From: Aureliella helgolandensis
GTDB taxonomy: Bacteria > Planctomycetota > Planctomycetia > Pirellulales > Pirellulaceae
Direction: 5' to 3'
Length of the DNA stretch: 64,000 bases
Assembly (NCBI RefSeq): GCF_007752135.1
Contig: NZ_CP036298.1
Location: forward strand, 1,426,001-1,490,000
Each line of letters begins with the position of its first letter. The stretch's first letter is position 1. Made by a program: the position numbers and the translations under genes. This document shows, in pieces, positions 1 through 9,877 of the stretch. Below the pieces are notes generated by a model. The model was not told the DNA's origin and ran no database searches. It worked only from the letters and a program-made list of their open reading frames with translations.

Positions 1-77
1 CGTTTAGCGAATTGGAGAAGGCCAACACTCCAGCGAAGGTTAAGGCGAAGGCTAAAGAAATGCTAGGGAAACTGTAG
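1..77 (+). CDS. 3' end of an unidentified protein (partial)
   Basis: Only the last 24 codons of a plus-strand gene are present, in the frame that starts at base 3, ending in a TAG at 75-77. The visible tail reads FSELEKANTPAKVKAKAKEM and then four more residues. It is lysine- and alanine-rich and probably helical. The gene begins before the window, so no family can be assigned. An inverted repeat (119-126 with 159-166) follows about 40 bases downstream and could belong to its 3' end. Confidence 0.55.
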   Translation, partial: FSELEKANTPAKVKAKAKEMLGKL

Positions 78-445
78 AGAGCCGTCCGCTTCTCAGCTTT
101 CTCCAAAACTAGTCTGACCCAGTGCGCCGTCTTGAGCCTCTGAATTTCACTTGGCGAGCGCACTGGATGGTGGGGTGGTTAATGGGCGCAAGTTGGAGTG
201 TTCAATTCGTTAACGGATTGTCGAATCGAAAGCGTCCGAAGTAATAATGAAGTCCTGTTAGTGCTCCCTACTTGCCCCGTAGCTGCAACCACCTGCTCTT
301 CTCGCGGGCGGGTTACTATCGTCAGCAAGCCGTTGCGGGATGGGGCGATATGGACGAGCCTCTAACGCCGTCCGTTCATCCCGTAGATAAACTCGTGGTT
401 TGTCGGAGCGTTGAATACAATATGCCTTTTGACTCGACCGCTTGA
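78..445. other. Intergenic stretch with an inverted repeat
   Basis: No gene is supported here. The reverse-strand open frame across it has no family features. An 8-bp perfect inverted repeat, CCAGTGCG at 119-126 and CGCACTGG at 159-166, is separated by 32 bases and is not followed by a T-run. It is therefore a possible RNA hairpin but not a classic terminator. The rest probably holds the promoter of the TPR gene at 446, though no clear -35/-10 pair was seen. Confidence 0.4.
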
Positions 446-1855
446 ATGTCAGCAGCCCATCAGTCGCGACGTACGGCCAAGATGCGTTCCAAGCAGAATG
501 GGAGGCAGAACGCTGGTGATTCTTCAAACCGGCGGCGTGTGGTCTTAGCGACAATCTGCCTGTTGTTAGTTGCAGGCTTCTATTTTAGCGGCGGCTTGGC
601 GCGTCTGACGAACACCTTTGCAGAGCAAGCTGTTGCTCGTCGAGACTTTGAGCGCGCCAAGAGCTGGCTCGAGGTAACGCAACGCTTGCAGCCGCAGGAC
701 GCCAAGCAGTATTTTCTGGCCGCCCGCATGGCTCGGCACGAGGGGCAGAAAAGGCAAGCAGCCGAGTTTCTTAAATTGGCCCAGGCGCGTGGCTTCGACC
801 CCTCGTTGATCGAACTCGAGCAGCAACTCGAGTTGGCGCAAAGCGGGAATCTCTCTCAGGTGGAACCGGAGTTGACGCGAAGGCTAGCGGCCGGGGACCG
901 CGATGCTGCCGAGATCAGTGAGGCTCTTGCCAATGGTTTGGGGATGGCCTCTCGCTTTGAAGAGGCGCTCGCAATCTTGGAGGCCTGGGCAAAAGATGTT
1001 CCTTCCAATCCGACACCGCGTTATCGGATTGGACGGATTGAGGAATACGTGCAGCAGCTCGAATCCGCTAAGGAAAATTACCGTGTGGCAATAGCGCTGG
1101 ACGAGAACTACTTCCCAGCTTTGTTCAGCCTCGCGCGACTATCGTTGGATGAAAATCAAGCGGATCAGGCCGCCGAGCTTTTTAAACGCTGCCTGGAGAT
1201 GAAGCGGCCGGCTGCTGCGCAAGTGGGGTTGGCAATGTGCTTGGCGAAAATCGGCGATGCGAAAGGTGCAGAGGAATTGCTCTATGAAGTGCTCGATCTG
1301 GATTTAGCTGAGGTAGTTGCCTCCTATGCAGAGGTGGGGGAAACGACCGAACGCTTTGTCGCCGCAACGGAATTGGGGAAGTTGCTCGCCAATTCGGGCG
1401 AGTTCGAGGAGGCGGTTCGGCTGCTCAGTCAGTCGCTGGAAAAAAACCCGCGCGATATGGCTGCACGCTATTCAAGAGCAATCGCCTTGCGAGGTCTGAA
1501 GCGTGATGCGGAAGCAGCAGAGGACTTTGAGAAGGTTGCACAGACGAAGAATGCATTGCAACAAGTCAATTCGCTCCGCAATCAAATCAACCGCGATGAA
1601 ACGGACTGCGTTTCGCGAGTGAAGTTGGGCAAGTTGTTGGTGGAGTATGAATCCGAACGCAACGGGTTGTTCTGGCTACGCAGCGCATTGGTTCATGGCA
1701 GCGAAGATCCGGAAGTTCACGCTGCGCTGGCCGATTTCTACGAATCGCACCTGCTGGACGCGGAGGAGAATCGCGAGTTGGCAGAGTATCATCGGCGCCG
1801 CGCTGAAGAGTTGCAAGGTACAGTCGCGTCGCCCTCGTCCGGCAACGCGGACTAA
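446..1855 (+). CDS. Membrane-anchored TPR repeat protein
   Basis: A 469-residue protein with a short basic N-terminus (several Arg/Lys in the first 31 residues), one hydrophobic segment at about residues 32-50, and helical repeats over the rest. The TPR pattern shows as repeated blocks with small and aromatic residues, for example around 155-190 (ANGLGMASRFEEALAIL), 200-250 and 310-365 (ANSGEFEEAVRLLSQSLEKN). The layout suggests a single-pass inner-membrane protein with TPRs on the periplasmic side, probably a scaffold for protein contacts; the partner is unknown. The ATG at 446 is used; an in-frame ATG at 482 is an alternative. No operon partner is evident, since the next element is an insertion sequence on the other strand. 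Confidence 0.85.
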   Translation: MSAAHQSRRTAKMRSKQNGRQNAGDSSNRRRVVLATICLLLVAGFYFSGGLARLTNTFAEQAVARRDFERAKSWLEVTQRLQPQDAKQYFLAARMARHEGQKRQAAEFLKLAQARGFDPSLIELEQQLELAQSGNLSQVEPELTRRLAAGDRDAAEISEALANGLGMASRFEEALAILEAWAKDVPSNPTPRYRIGRIEEYVQQLESAKENYRVAIALDENYFPALFSLARLSLDENQADQAAELFKRCLEMKRPAAAQVGLAMCLAKIGDAKGAEELLYEVLDLDLAEVVASYAEVGETTERFVAATELGKLLANSGEFEEAVRLLSQSLEKNPRDMAARYSRAIALRGLKRDAEAAEDFEKVAQTKNALQQVNSLRNQINRDETDCVSRVKLGKLLVEYESERNGLFWLRSALVHGSEDPEVHAALADFYESHLLDAEENRELAEYHRRRAEELQGTVASPSSGNAD

Positions 1856-1875
1856 CGCGGCCAAGTGCAGTTGCC

Positions 1876-1917
1876 GTGTTGAATGCAGTGTTGTGAATGC
1901 AGTGTTGTGAATGGCAA
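1876..1917. repeat. Short tandem repeat after the TPR gene
   Basis: A 14-base unit, GTGTTGTGAATGCA, is repeated about three times with small variations just after the stop at 1855. The block is framed by TTGCC on the left and GGCAA on the right, so the transcript could also form a weak stem. There is no T-run, so termination is only a possibility. Confidence 0.6.
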
Positions 1918-2127
1918 TCCTAACTGCAGCCCACGATCGATCCTCCTAAGCCTTTCAGCACGCCCTGGTCATCAACAACCCCCCGTAGCATGGTCCCCTG
2001 GACCGTGTCCCCCGCAGCAGTATCCCCTATCCGGCTTGTTGATTTAATGGCAATTTGAATTTTAATGCGGAGGTAGCATCCTTAATTGACTTGTAGCGGA
2101 GGTTGTCTTTCCTTGCTCACGCGGCTA

Positions 2128-3653
2128 GGCTGTGAAGTTTTTTCACCAACGGACTCTTTTGGTATTCCAACCACGAAATTTTTTCGAATTGGCGGCTGAA
2201 AGTCTTACTTGGTCGGATTGTTGGCCAGCAAGTTAGCTCGTGTCCATCATGCTCATCTCTTCGAGTTGTGTTATTTCTCAACCAAGCGGTTGCCTTGCAA
2301 CTGCTTAGATTGCCAAGGCCCCCAGGTTTACCATGCGTGTGAAGTTAAAGGCCACGGCATGCCATAGCGCTACCGCTTTGACCTTCACCAGTCCTCGAAC
2401 TTTGAATTGCCGAAGGTTCCGATTGCGGCAGTCCGCATTGGGAAACTCGGCAACCGACGGGCGCGTCTTGTAAAGCTCTTTGTATTCCTCTTTGGCCATT
2501 CTCGCGCGAAACGCTGTGTATTCGTCGCTTTCGCCAGGTTGCTGCGCGTGAGGATCTTTGCCTTTGCTTTCCAATACCGATCCACGGGGGATCGTGGAGA
2601 CGACTTCGGTCCCTTTAGACTCCACGGTCTTAACATCGCCCTTGGTTGCGTAAGCGGAATCGACCAATTGCGTCTTTGGTGTCTTGTCGTAAGTTGAGCA
2701 CACTTTCTCGTGCATTGGTGCCATTTGGCCACTGTCAGTTCCCGAGTTGATAACATCGACAGCGACTATTACTCGCGAGTCAGCATCGGTTGCGAACTGG
2801 ACGTTGAAGGCCGGATCGAAGCCACCATTGGCCATCTTCATATTACGGGCGTCAGGGTCCGTAGTGCTCACGCGAGTCTTTTCGCCGTCACCTTTTCTCC
2901 GAGACTCGCGCTGCTTACTAAGCTCCTCAAACTGTCGCAAAGCCTCATCTAATCGCTCTTGACGCTCACGCGATGCTCGTTCGACTGCCGCTTGGCGACG
3001 TGCGTCTCCATCGGAACGATCGCATTCGTTCTCGGATTCTTTCTTCAATCTATCTACGTGAGCCTGAGCCTGCTGCTGCAATGACTCAAGCGTCGGCTTG
3101 CGGCGAAACGAACTACTGCCTGCACTAGCCCGAACGCGCATTCCGTCTTGGGCAATGGTCTCCAGGGGCACCAGACCTTGGGCGACCAACGAGGCAACCG
3201 TGTCAACGAGCGTCTTCTCCAAGAATGCTCCGTTCTCCACTCGAAAGTCGCTCAACGTGTGATAATTGACCGTGACATTTCCGAGCGTCCATAAATAGGC
3301 TATGTCCGTCTCGCATCGGCGACCAAGTTCTCGGGCTGTGCCGATGCCATCCAAGGTTGCCAGAAGCCACAGTGAAACCAGTATCTCCGGCGCAATACTA
3401 TTGCGGCCAACGGTGCTCTTGGTGACAACGATCTTTTCATACAGAGGTTCTAGGTCCAACGTTTTGACAAACGACCAGACAATGCGAGCACGATGGTCGC
3501 GCGGAAGCATATCTTCAAGTGAAAGCATGTGCATTTCCACTTGAATACGATGGGGGCGGGAAACACGAGCAAGCTGCGATGGTTTTTGAGTATTCATGCT
3601 ATAGTTGTAGCGCCCAAAATTAATTTGCAAACCACTTGGCTAAAAATTCACAG
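2128..3653 (-). mobile_element. IS1182-family insertion sequence, apparently complete
   Basis: The element is delimited by imperfect terminal inverted repeats. The left end at 2128 begins GCTGTGAAGTTTTTT and the right end, read on the reverse strand from 3653, begins GCTGTGAATTTTTAG. The palindromic tetranucleotide CTAG lies directly outside both ends (2124-2127 and 3654-3657). It is either a 4-base target duplication or part of longer repeats; including it, about 17 of 20 terminal positions match. The span is about 1.53 kb and encloses one intact transposase gene, a normal size for this family. The right flank runs straight into a REP-like repeat (3660-3681). Confidence 0.8.
2305..3597 (-). 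CDS. IS1182-family transposase
   Basis: A 430-residue DDE transposase. The N-terminal third carries the DUF772-like region (LPRDHRARIVWSFVKTLDL, then the APEILVSLWLLATLDGIGTA stretch). The catalytic core follows with candidate acidic residues in TIAQDGMRVRAS and LVDSAYATKGDV, and a C-terminal glutamate region around KTRPSVAEFPNADCRNRNL. A charged helical insert (QQQAQAHVDRLKKESE) sits between the first and second blocks, as in IS1182 relatives. The ATG at 3597 is preferred over an upstream in-frame TTG. No frameshift or internal stop is seen, so the enzyme may be active. It lies inside well-defined terminal repeats. Confidence 0.92.
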   Translation of the reverse strand: MNTQKPSQLARVSRPHRIQVEMHMLSLEDMLPRDHRARIVWSFVKTLDLEPLYEKIVVTKSTVGRNSIAPEILVSLWLLATLDGIGTARELGRRCETDIAYLWTLGNVTVNYHTLSDFRVENGAFLEKTLVDTVASLVAQGLVPLETIAQDGMRVRASAGSSSFRRKPTLESLQQQAQAHVDRLKKESENECDRSDGDARRQAAVERASRERQERLDEALRQFEELSKQRESRRKGDGEKTRVSTTDPDARNMKMANGGFDPAFNVQFATDADSRVIVAVDVINSGTDSGQMAPMHEKVCSTYDKTPKTQLVDSAYATKGDVKTVESKGTEVVSTIPRGSVLESKGKDPHAQQPGESDEYTAFRARMAKEEYKELYKTRPSVAEFPNADCRNRNLRQFKVRGLVKVKAVALWHAVAFNFTRMVNLGALAI

Positions 3654-4113
3654 CCTAGGCGGGTTGCTATTTCAACATCCCCTATCGCTTCGGGTTGCCT
3701 CCTCCCTCGGTCGTCTCTCCAACAACTGTTCCGGGGCCTCCGCCCCCGGTGCCTGCTCCCATAGTTGAAAATTGCCAAGCATGCCTTTCGCCCGTAAATT
3801 TCCCCGCAAGGTGAGAGTCGTTCCTTCCTTGTGCCAGCTTTGGTAGCCTGGTCGGAGGAGAACTCTTGCGAGGGGAACGCAAGCCATTGAGTTGAGAGCG
3901 TCGCTTGCCGGGAGTGGGAACCAGGCCAAAGATGGATCCAACGACAGCTATTTGTCTATCGATTCCACCCCAAAAACTCTAGGCTATCTGTGTTCGTAGC
4001 GTCGAAACTGGTGAATGTCGATGCGATTGCTGGACGCGGTATCGATAGCTCGCGGTACCGATATACTGAATGGTAGTCTACCGCAGAGCCCACTATCTTC
4101 TTGGTAACGTTTG
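3654..4113. other. Intergenic stretch with REP-like repeat
   Basis: No gene is supported. The left part holds one copy of the REP-like repeat found elsewhere in the window (CGGGTTGCTATTTCAACA at 3660-3677) and a second partial copy of its core (CGGGTTGC at about 3690). Open frames on the reverse strand here are short and have no recognisable domain. The right end should contain the promoter of the AsmA-like gene; none was identified with confidence. Confidence 0.45.
3660..3681 (-). repeat. REP-like intergenic repeat, copy 1
   Basis: Reads on the minus strand GGGATGTTGAAATAGCAACC followed by CG. It matches the copy at 21233-21260 over GTTGAAATAGCAACCCG without a mismatch. It begins three bases beyond the CTAG that marks the right end of the insertion sequence. 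Confidence 0.65.
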
Positions 4114-7100
4114 ATGAAAACTCTTCTTGAGGCACTGGTTTTGGGCTTGGGAGAGCCGCTCGCATGGCTGTGGCGGTATGCCTGCTCCGGTCGGACCCTG
4201 CTCTTGGCCGTTGGGATCGCATGCCTTTCCATGCCAACGCACGCCCAGTCTCCGCTGCCGGTCGATTCCTGGTCGACTGGTGTCCTGGAACGCAGTGCTC
4301 TGCCCGAAAGTCGAGCACTGGAGTATGAGTTTGAGGGGATCGCTGTCGAGGACGTGGCTGCGTGGCTGGAGTGGGCCAACATTGAAATTCCAGTAGAGGT
4401 CTCCGGTGTCGTTTCTGGCTGGGTGTGGGCTCAACGCGGTGCGAGCGGATGGTTCAGCTTTTCCGACTATCGCGTGGAGGGCGAGATTACTTCCTCCAAT
4501 CTGTTGATCGAAGAATGGAGTGTCTTAGACGCTCGCATCCGCTTCGGTTATCGCGAAGGTGTTTGGTACGTTGGGCAATTGCGGGGGGATATTGGTCACC
4601 AAGACGTATCGGGCGAAATTGGTCAAGCCGATTTGGCGGTGAAGCTTTCACTTGCTCCTCAGAAACAAATGGAAGCATCCGGGCGCATGCGGTCGATCGA
4701 TTTGGCTGCCTTGCTCCAGGCGTTTGATGTCGATGTGACAATCACAAACACGGGTGGGGATCTTGTTCTAGCGGGGAATGCTCCCTTGAGTGCAGCTACC
4801 GATCTCAGTGCCTGGAACGGTCAAGCCTCCCTGGACCTTAGGGACGTCCGCGTGTCACAGTTGCCAGCCGCCGATGCACTGGTTGTAGCCGACCTATCCA
4901 GCGGGGCATGGACGATCACCGATGGCCAAATCGATTGGCTTCAGCAGGAGGTGCGGGTAGAGGGAGCTGGGCGGATTGATGGGACTCAACCGTTTTCCGT
5001 CAATTTTTCGAGCCCACAGTTGCCAGTCGAGCAATTGCTAGCCGAGTTGGGACTCCCCCATCTAGTTGACGATACCTCCGGGGTGATTGCCTTTGTGGGG
5101 CATGCCGAAGGTGACGCAAGTCAGGGAGTGGTCCGCGCCAGTGCTGAGATTACGGCGCCTCAGATTGTTTATCGAACGCAGGCCATCACCAAGCTTAGCG
5201 TGCAAGCGTTGTTATCCTCCCAACAGTTAAGTCTCCACCTGAAATCAGCACACATATCGGGTGGGCGTGTCTCGGGGGAGGTTCATTGGGCCGATCTGAT
5301 GCAGTTGGCGTCAGTACCGCCGGAGTCGCTACGGCTGGATGTGGACGAGGTCGAAATCGGACCGCTAGCTTTGCACTGGTTGGATTTGCCTGTCTCGGGA
5401 GTCGCCACGGGGCAAGTCGCACTTTCCAGCGTTTTGTTCAAGGAGATCTACGGCTGGGGTTCAAAAGGTGAGTTGTCAATTGTTGACTTGCAAAGCGCCC
5501 AGGCACCCATTGGCGATGCGCGGTTGAGTTGGCAGAAGGCCGCAGATTCCGAGCAGTTGGTGGCTGATTTCAAGATTGACGAAAACTCGCTTGTCGGTCA
5601 GCTCACTGTCCATCTAGGCGATTCGCCCGATTGGAATTTTCGCTCGACACGCGTGGTGGACTACAGACTCGCAGGGCAGGTAAACGACCTGTCGAGAGAG
5701 TTGCGTTTGCAGGACCCTATGGCTGACCTTTCGTCCGTATCGATGAGCGGGAATGTCGTTGTAGAGGGGACGCTTGAGCAATGGTTGAGTCGTGGGACAG
5801 CCAGTCTGCCTCAAGCCCAGCTGCAACTCGGCGATCAAACAATTCAGGTCCGAGATGTCGAGCTGCAATTTTCGCCAGAAGAAATTCGGCTGTCGCAGTT
5901 TCGCTTGACCGATTCCCAGGGACGCATTGCCGGCTCAGCTGTATTGCGTCGCAGTGCTTCGGGGGAACATCAGGTGAACGTGCGCATGTCTGATTTTCAA
6001 ATCTCCCCCTATGTGAAACAGCTTCCGATCCCAGCATTGCACCCGCTGCAGGGCAGCCTTTCGCTGGAAACGCGTTTGACCAAGGATGCTGCGCGGCCGA
6101 AGCTCCTTGAGTCTTGGACGGGGGAGGCTCTGGGGCGTATCGATCAACTGCGTTACGAGGCTACAGACCTCGGGGAAATTGCATTCTCCAGCAAGGTTTC
6201 TCCTGAAATGTTGACTGCCAAACTCGACGGTCGAGTTCTGGGCAGCCAAGCTCAGGCGCAGTTCAGCGTGCCGGTAGCCGTGCTTAGTAAGCTGCAGGGG
6301 GCGAATCCGTCGACCGACCGTTCAGCCGCTCCGGCGAACTCCCATCCATCGGTACCGTATGACCCAGCTAGTCTCAACTTTGCGGGCAGTGTGGTTGGGC
6401 TGCAAATGCCGGAACTAGTCGCCGTCCTCAGGGGGAGGCGGCAAGCGAGTCTGTTCAACGGCACGCTCAATCTAGAGCTGGAGGGCCAGGGGACGAGTTG
6501 GGAGAATCTGGAATTTGAAACTACATTCAATGCTCCAGCACTTAGTTACGATCGCATGCAACTTGCCAAGGAGTTGTCCATTCGGACTTCGTATCATGAC
6601 AAAATACTCCATGTTTTGGAAATGAAAGGTGGTGTTGCTGGAGGTCGGGTCGAAGCTCGAGGCACCCTCGGATTGGACCTGGGGCAGGCGCAAAGGCAGC
6701 TCGATGGCAGTTTGCAGTTCAACGCGCAGAGGATTCAATTGGAGGGGTTGGTTGGCCTCTTGCTTCCCGACTACGCAGACTTTTTTTCTGGCGTTGCGAG
6801 CTGCCGAGGCAACCTTCGATTCGATCGGCAAATCTCGTTGTCGGGGGATGCCAAGGTCGTCGACGCTACGTGCTACGGGCTCGCGATTCAAAAGGCTTCC
6901 ACATCGTTACTGATGAAATTTGAACCCAATGGTGCTTTCGCTTCGCTGACAGCACGCGATATTCATGGAGCGGCTGTCGGCGGGTATCTTCAGGGGGAGG
7001 CGAGTCTGCGAGGTGGAGCTCGCTACGATTTGAAGGCACGTGCCACTCTGGCGGATGGAAAGTTGGAGCAACTCAGCCAAGCATTAGGCTTCGAGCGTAT

Positions 7101-7683
7101 TTTGGGCACCGGGCGGTTTGATGGCAACGTCGACATCGCCTCGCGCAATGTGTCCTCACTGAATGCGTTAACCGGTAAGGTGCAGGTAGAAATCGAAGGA
7201 GGGGACATCCAGAGTATTCCCATTCTTTCCGATCTTGGGCGATTTGTGCCAATCCTGCAACTCGCTTCCACTGACGTCCGCGATGGGGTAATGCAAGCGA
7301 CCATCGGGCAGGGGCAATTGCGGCTTCAAAGAGTGTTCATTGACAGCAATGCGTTTTGGCTGGTTGCTGACGGAAGTGCGAGCTTGGGTGGCGGGCGGCT
7401 GGATATCAATGCATTGCTACAGGCGGGGGGCGGTTTTCAGCAACAGGTAGCTCAGTCGGCCCTGCAGAAGCTGGCAGTCGGGGTGATTCCTCAAGCGGCC
7501 TTGCTGGTGCAGGTAAATGATTGGCTGACCAACCGTTCGCTCTATTTTCACATCGGAGGAACAACGCATCGGCCTTCCATTCAGGCTCGCGCCGCAGAGA
7601 CCATTGGCGTCGGCATTCTGCAGAACGTTAGGCAGCAATTGCTCGTCGCTCCAGCTGCAGTGTCCTCCTCCTCCTCGCGCTAG
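4114..7683 (+). CDS. AsmA/TamB-like large envelope protein
   Basis: A 1189-residue protein with an N-terminal hydrophobic segment at about residues 27-44 ending in an Ala-x-Ala-like site (THAQ), so it is exported or membrane-anchored. The rest is beta-rich, low in cysteine, and built of repeated blocks of the type seen in AsmA-like proteins (short strands alternating with Gly/Asp turns). The C-terminal third (about 870-1130) has the AsmA-like signature pattern, including GNVDIASRNVSSLNALTGKV and the IPILSDLGRFVPIL segment. AsmA-family proteins are thought to bridge inner and outer membranes and move lipids. That role is inferred here from family resemblance only. Start: the ATG at 4114 directly follows an in-frame TTG at 4111. 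Flanked by convergent purF. Confidence 0.75.
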   Translation: MKTLLEALVLGLGEPLAWLWRYACSGRTLLLAVGIACLSMPTHAQSPLPVDSWSTGVLERSALPESRALEYEFEGIAVEDVAAWLEWANIEIPVEVSGVVSGWVWAQRGASGWFSFSDYRVEGEITSSNLLIEEWSVLDARIRFGYREGVWYVGQLRGDIGHQDVSGEIGQADLAVKLSLAPQKQMEASGRMRSIDLAALLQAFDVDVTITNTGGDLVLAGNAPLSAATDLSAWNGQASLDLRDVRVSQLPAADALVVADLSSGAWTITDGQIDWLQQEVRVEGAGRIDGTQPFSVNFSSPQLPVEQLLAELGLPHLVDDTSGVIAFVGHAEGDASQGVVRASAEITAPQIVYRTQAITKLSVQALLSSQQLSLHLKSAHISGGRVSGEVHWADLMQLASVPPESLRLDVDEVEIGPLALHWLDLPVSGVATGQVALSSVLFKEIYGWGSKGELSIVDLQSAQAPIGDARLSWQKAADSEQLVADFKIDENSLVGQLTVHLGDSPDWNFRSTRVVDYRLAGQVNDLSRELRLQDPMADLSSVSMSGNVVVEGTLEQWLSRGTASLPQAQLQLGDQTIQVRDVELQFSPEEIRLSQFRLTDSQGRIAGSAVLRRSASGEHQVNVRMSDFQISPYVKQLPIPALHPLQGSLSLETRLTKDAARPKLLESWTGEALGRIDQLRYEATDLGEIAFSSKVSPEMLTAKLDGRVLGSQAQAQFSVPVAVLSKLQGANPSTDRSAAPANSHPSVPYDPASLNFAGSVVGLQMPELVAVLRGRRQASLFNGTLNLELEGQGTSWENLEFETTFNAPALSYDRMQLAKELSIRTSYHDKILHVLEMKGGVAGGRVEARGTLGLDLGQAQRQLDGSLQFNAQRIQLEGLVGLLLPDYADFFSGVASCRGNLRFDRQISLSGDAKVVDATCYGLAIQKASTSLLMKFEPNGAFASLTARDIHGAAVGGYLQGEASLRGGARYDLKARATLADGKLEQLSQALGFERILGTGRFDGNVDIASRNVSSLNALTGKVQVEIEGGDIQSIPILSDLGRFVPILQLASTDVRDGVMQATIGQGQLRLQRVFIDSNAFWLVADGSASLGGGRLDINALLQAGGGFQQQVAQSALQKLAVGVIPQAALLVQVNDWLTNRSLYFHIGGTTHRPSIQARAAETIGVGILQNVRQQLLVAPAAVSSSSSR

Positions 7684-7772
7684 CCGAGTCGTTGCGCCCC
7701 CGCAGTTCAGCGGCAGCCAATTCATTGGGCTACCGTGAGTCTCTGATGAAATTCAGCCTTGCTGAGCGTGGG

Positions 7773-9383
7773 CTAGGCTAAGTGAGAGGGATCCGGTGTG
7801 GTCTGCTCGTAAGTTCGACTGCCTTGAGCAGCGGACTGTCCCATATTCTGCAACGCGATGTTGTAGAGACGTTGGCCGTGTTCCGTGGGGTACTCGCCGG
7901 TGATGCAAGCTTGGCACAATTGGTCTTCGCCCAGGTCGATGGCGCGAGCAATACTGCTGACGGGCAAATAGCGGAGCGAGTCACAGCCGAGTGTCGCAGC
8001 CATGCGACGCTGTCCCTCTTCAGTCAGCAAGCCATCGTCCAAAAACTTGGGGGCAAACAATTCGTCAATCGTCGACATATCAATGCCGTAGAAGCAGGGA
8101 GCGACGATCGGGGGGCAGGCCACGCGGACGTGGATCTCCTTGGCGCCCCCCAAGTGACGAATGCGGTCCAGCAGTACCTTCATGGTAGTCGAGCGAACGA
8201 TGGAGTCTTCTACCAAGAAGACCCGTTTTCCCTCTAGCACTTCGCGCAGTGGAGTGTACTTGCTCGCAGCTTTAGCAACGCGAGCGCGACCTCCTTCGAT
8301 AAACGACCGTCCGCTGTAGCGATTGCGGATTAACCCTTCGCGACTGGGGATACCCAGTTCGTAGGCCATTGCATCGGCGGCCGCTTTACTGGTATCGGGC
8401 ACTGGGACTACGATCGTATCGCGATCGAGTGGAACTTTATTGTCGGCGATTTCCATTCTCGCCAGCTCTTCCCCGAGTCGAGTTCGCGATAGATAGACAC
8501 TACGCTCATCGAGGGTACTAGCCACATTGGCGAAATAGATCCATTCGAAGAAGCAGTGCGCGGTGCGAGTCGATGGCGCAAACTGCTTAATCTTGACGCC
8601 TTCAGGTCGCACAACAATTAGATGCCCCGGAAGCAATGAGCGAATGCTGTCGGGTTCGAAGCCGAGATTGAGCAGTGCTACGCTTTCGCTGGCTGCAGCG
8701 AACAGGGGGCCTTCTAAGGCGTAGCATAGAGGTTTGATGCCCAGTGGATCGCGGGCCAGCAGCAGCTCTCCGCGAGCGTTCAGGAACGCCAAGCTGTAGG
8801 CCCCGTCAAATTGGGACGCGACTTTGGCAAAGATGTCGCTTATGTCGCGGCCTGGCTCGCCTGTCGACAACTCGCGGCCAAGCTCATGCAAGATGATTTC
8901 GGTATCGGTATCACGGGCGAGGTGATGTTCGCCCTCGCGGAGTAGCTTTGCTCGCAGGCTGGAGTAGTTGGCCAATTGACCGTTGAAGCAGAAGCTAAAC
9001 CACTTGTGCTTATGGATGTGCTGGCGTTCGAAGGGTTGCGCGTAATTTCGATCTTCTCTGCCACAGGTGGCGTAGCGGACGTGACCGATAGCAGCTCTGC
9101 CAGCATATTCTTGCATCAAGGCTTCGCTCTTGCCGCGGTGCGAGAGTCTGAAGACTTCTGCGACGGTGCCCACATCCTTCATGGTATCTAGCAAGTTAGC
9201 GCGGTCGGGAGAGAATGAGGTCATTCCGGCGGCGAGCTGCCCGCGATTCTGAATGTCCTGCAGCATGCGCGGCAAGAGCCGAGATATTTCCTGTGGACCT
9301 TGTTCTGGGCACAGAGGACTTGGTTCCGAGCTCGGGAGGTGATAAATCGCCGCAACCCCACACTCGTGGTGCAATTCGCTCAT
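7773..9383 (-). CDS. purF: Amidophosphoribosyltransferase (purF), Fe-S type
   Basis: Catalyses the first step of purine synthesis: PRPP plus glutamine gives phosphoribosylamine. The ATG at 9383 gives MSELHHECG, a seven-residue propeptide ahead of the catalytic cysteine (Cys8), with GGAG upstream; the frame also opens further upstream at a TTG. The Ntn glutaminase domain (to about residue 240) shows GHVRYAT and CFNGQLANY. The phosphoribosyltransferase domain shows the PRPP loop [13 protein letters not shown]. Cysteines in [17 protein letters not shown] and DQLCQAC sit where the 4Fe-4S ligands of the Bacillus-type enzyme lie, so an iron-sulfur cluster and propeptide processing are likely. No other purine gene is adjacent; guaA is 51 kb away in the window. 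Glu-tRNA or glucosamine synthase alternatives are excluded by the PRPP motif. Confidence 0.93.
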   Translation of the reverse strand: MSELHHECGVAAIYHLPSSEPSPLCPEQGPQEISRLLPRMLQDIQNRGQLAAGMTSFSPDRANLLDTMKDVGTVAEVFRLSHRGKSEALMQEYAGRAAIGHVRYATCGREDRNYAQPFERQHIHKHKWFSFCFNGQLANYSSLRAKLLREGEHHLARDTDTEIILHELGRELSTGEPGRDISDIFAKVASQFDGAYSLAFLNARGELLLARDPLGIKPLCYALEGPLFAAASESVALLNLGFEPDSIRSLLPGHLIVVRPEGVKIKQFAPSTRTAHCFFEWIYFANVASTLDERSVYLSRTRLGEELARMEIADNKVPLDRDTIVVPVPDTSKAAADAMAYELGIPSREGLIRNRYSGRSFIEGGRARVAKAASKYTPLREVLEGKRVFLVEDSIVRSTTMKVLLDRIRHLGGAKEIHVRVACPPIVAPCFYGIDMSTIDELFAPKFLDDGLLTEEGQRRMAATLGCDSLRYLPVSSIARAIDLGEDQLCQACITGEYPTEHGQRLYNIALQNMGQSAAQGSRTYEQTTPDPSHLA

Positions 9384-9877
9384 GTTTCTAGTGGACTCCA
9401 GATCCAGGAAACGTCGTTTCACCAGCCACAGATGGGGCAGGTTTTTCGACAAGGGTGAACAAGCTTGTTGTCTTCGTTTCGGCCATTTCTAATCACGACT
9501 CGTCGAAACCTCCACTTCAATGAAGGCGGGGACTGGTTTAAATCGAGCGGCGAGTAAACGTACCTCTTTTGACCTGGCGGAAAACGAATGCCGAACCTGA
9601 GGAGATTAGGCAGGGCAGGCTCTCTTGCACTAGGTGTGCTCTAAGTTTAGCCTCCGTTGTCCATTGAGCAAACGACCGGCATTCACCAGCTTCCCACAAT
9701 TGTCCAGAAACTTATGCGGATTGCGTTAGCTTGTAACAGGTGTTTTCGAAGTTAGGCTGGTTACCAGCGAGTGGGGCCGCTATAGATTCCCCCCCTCCCG
9801 TTTGAACAGAATCCTTGGGATGATTCTAATTAACCTTCTTCAGTTCCCGACTCCAATTCAAAAAAGTAATCTCGCGC
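9384..9877. other. Divergent intergenic region between purF and proB
   Basis: About 490 bases between two divergently transcribed genes. It must hold both promoters. No strong hairpin-plus-T-run, known riboswitch core or clear operator was recognised. A homopolymer run of C near 9791-9797 is the only low-complexity feature. Confidence 0.4.

Noticed and set aside
3672-3941. Reverse frame of 89 residues right of the insertion sequence
   Set aside because: It starts inside the repeat and has no support beyond being open.
9384-9877. Possible riboswitch between purF and proB
   Set aside because: No conserved riboswitch core such as a purine or THF motif could be recognised by eye.
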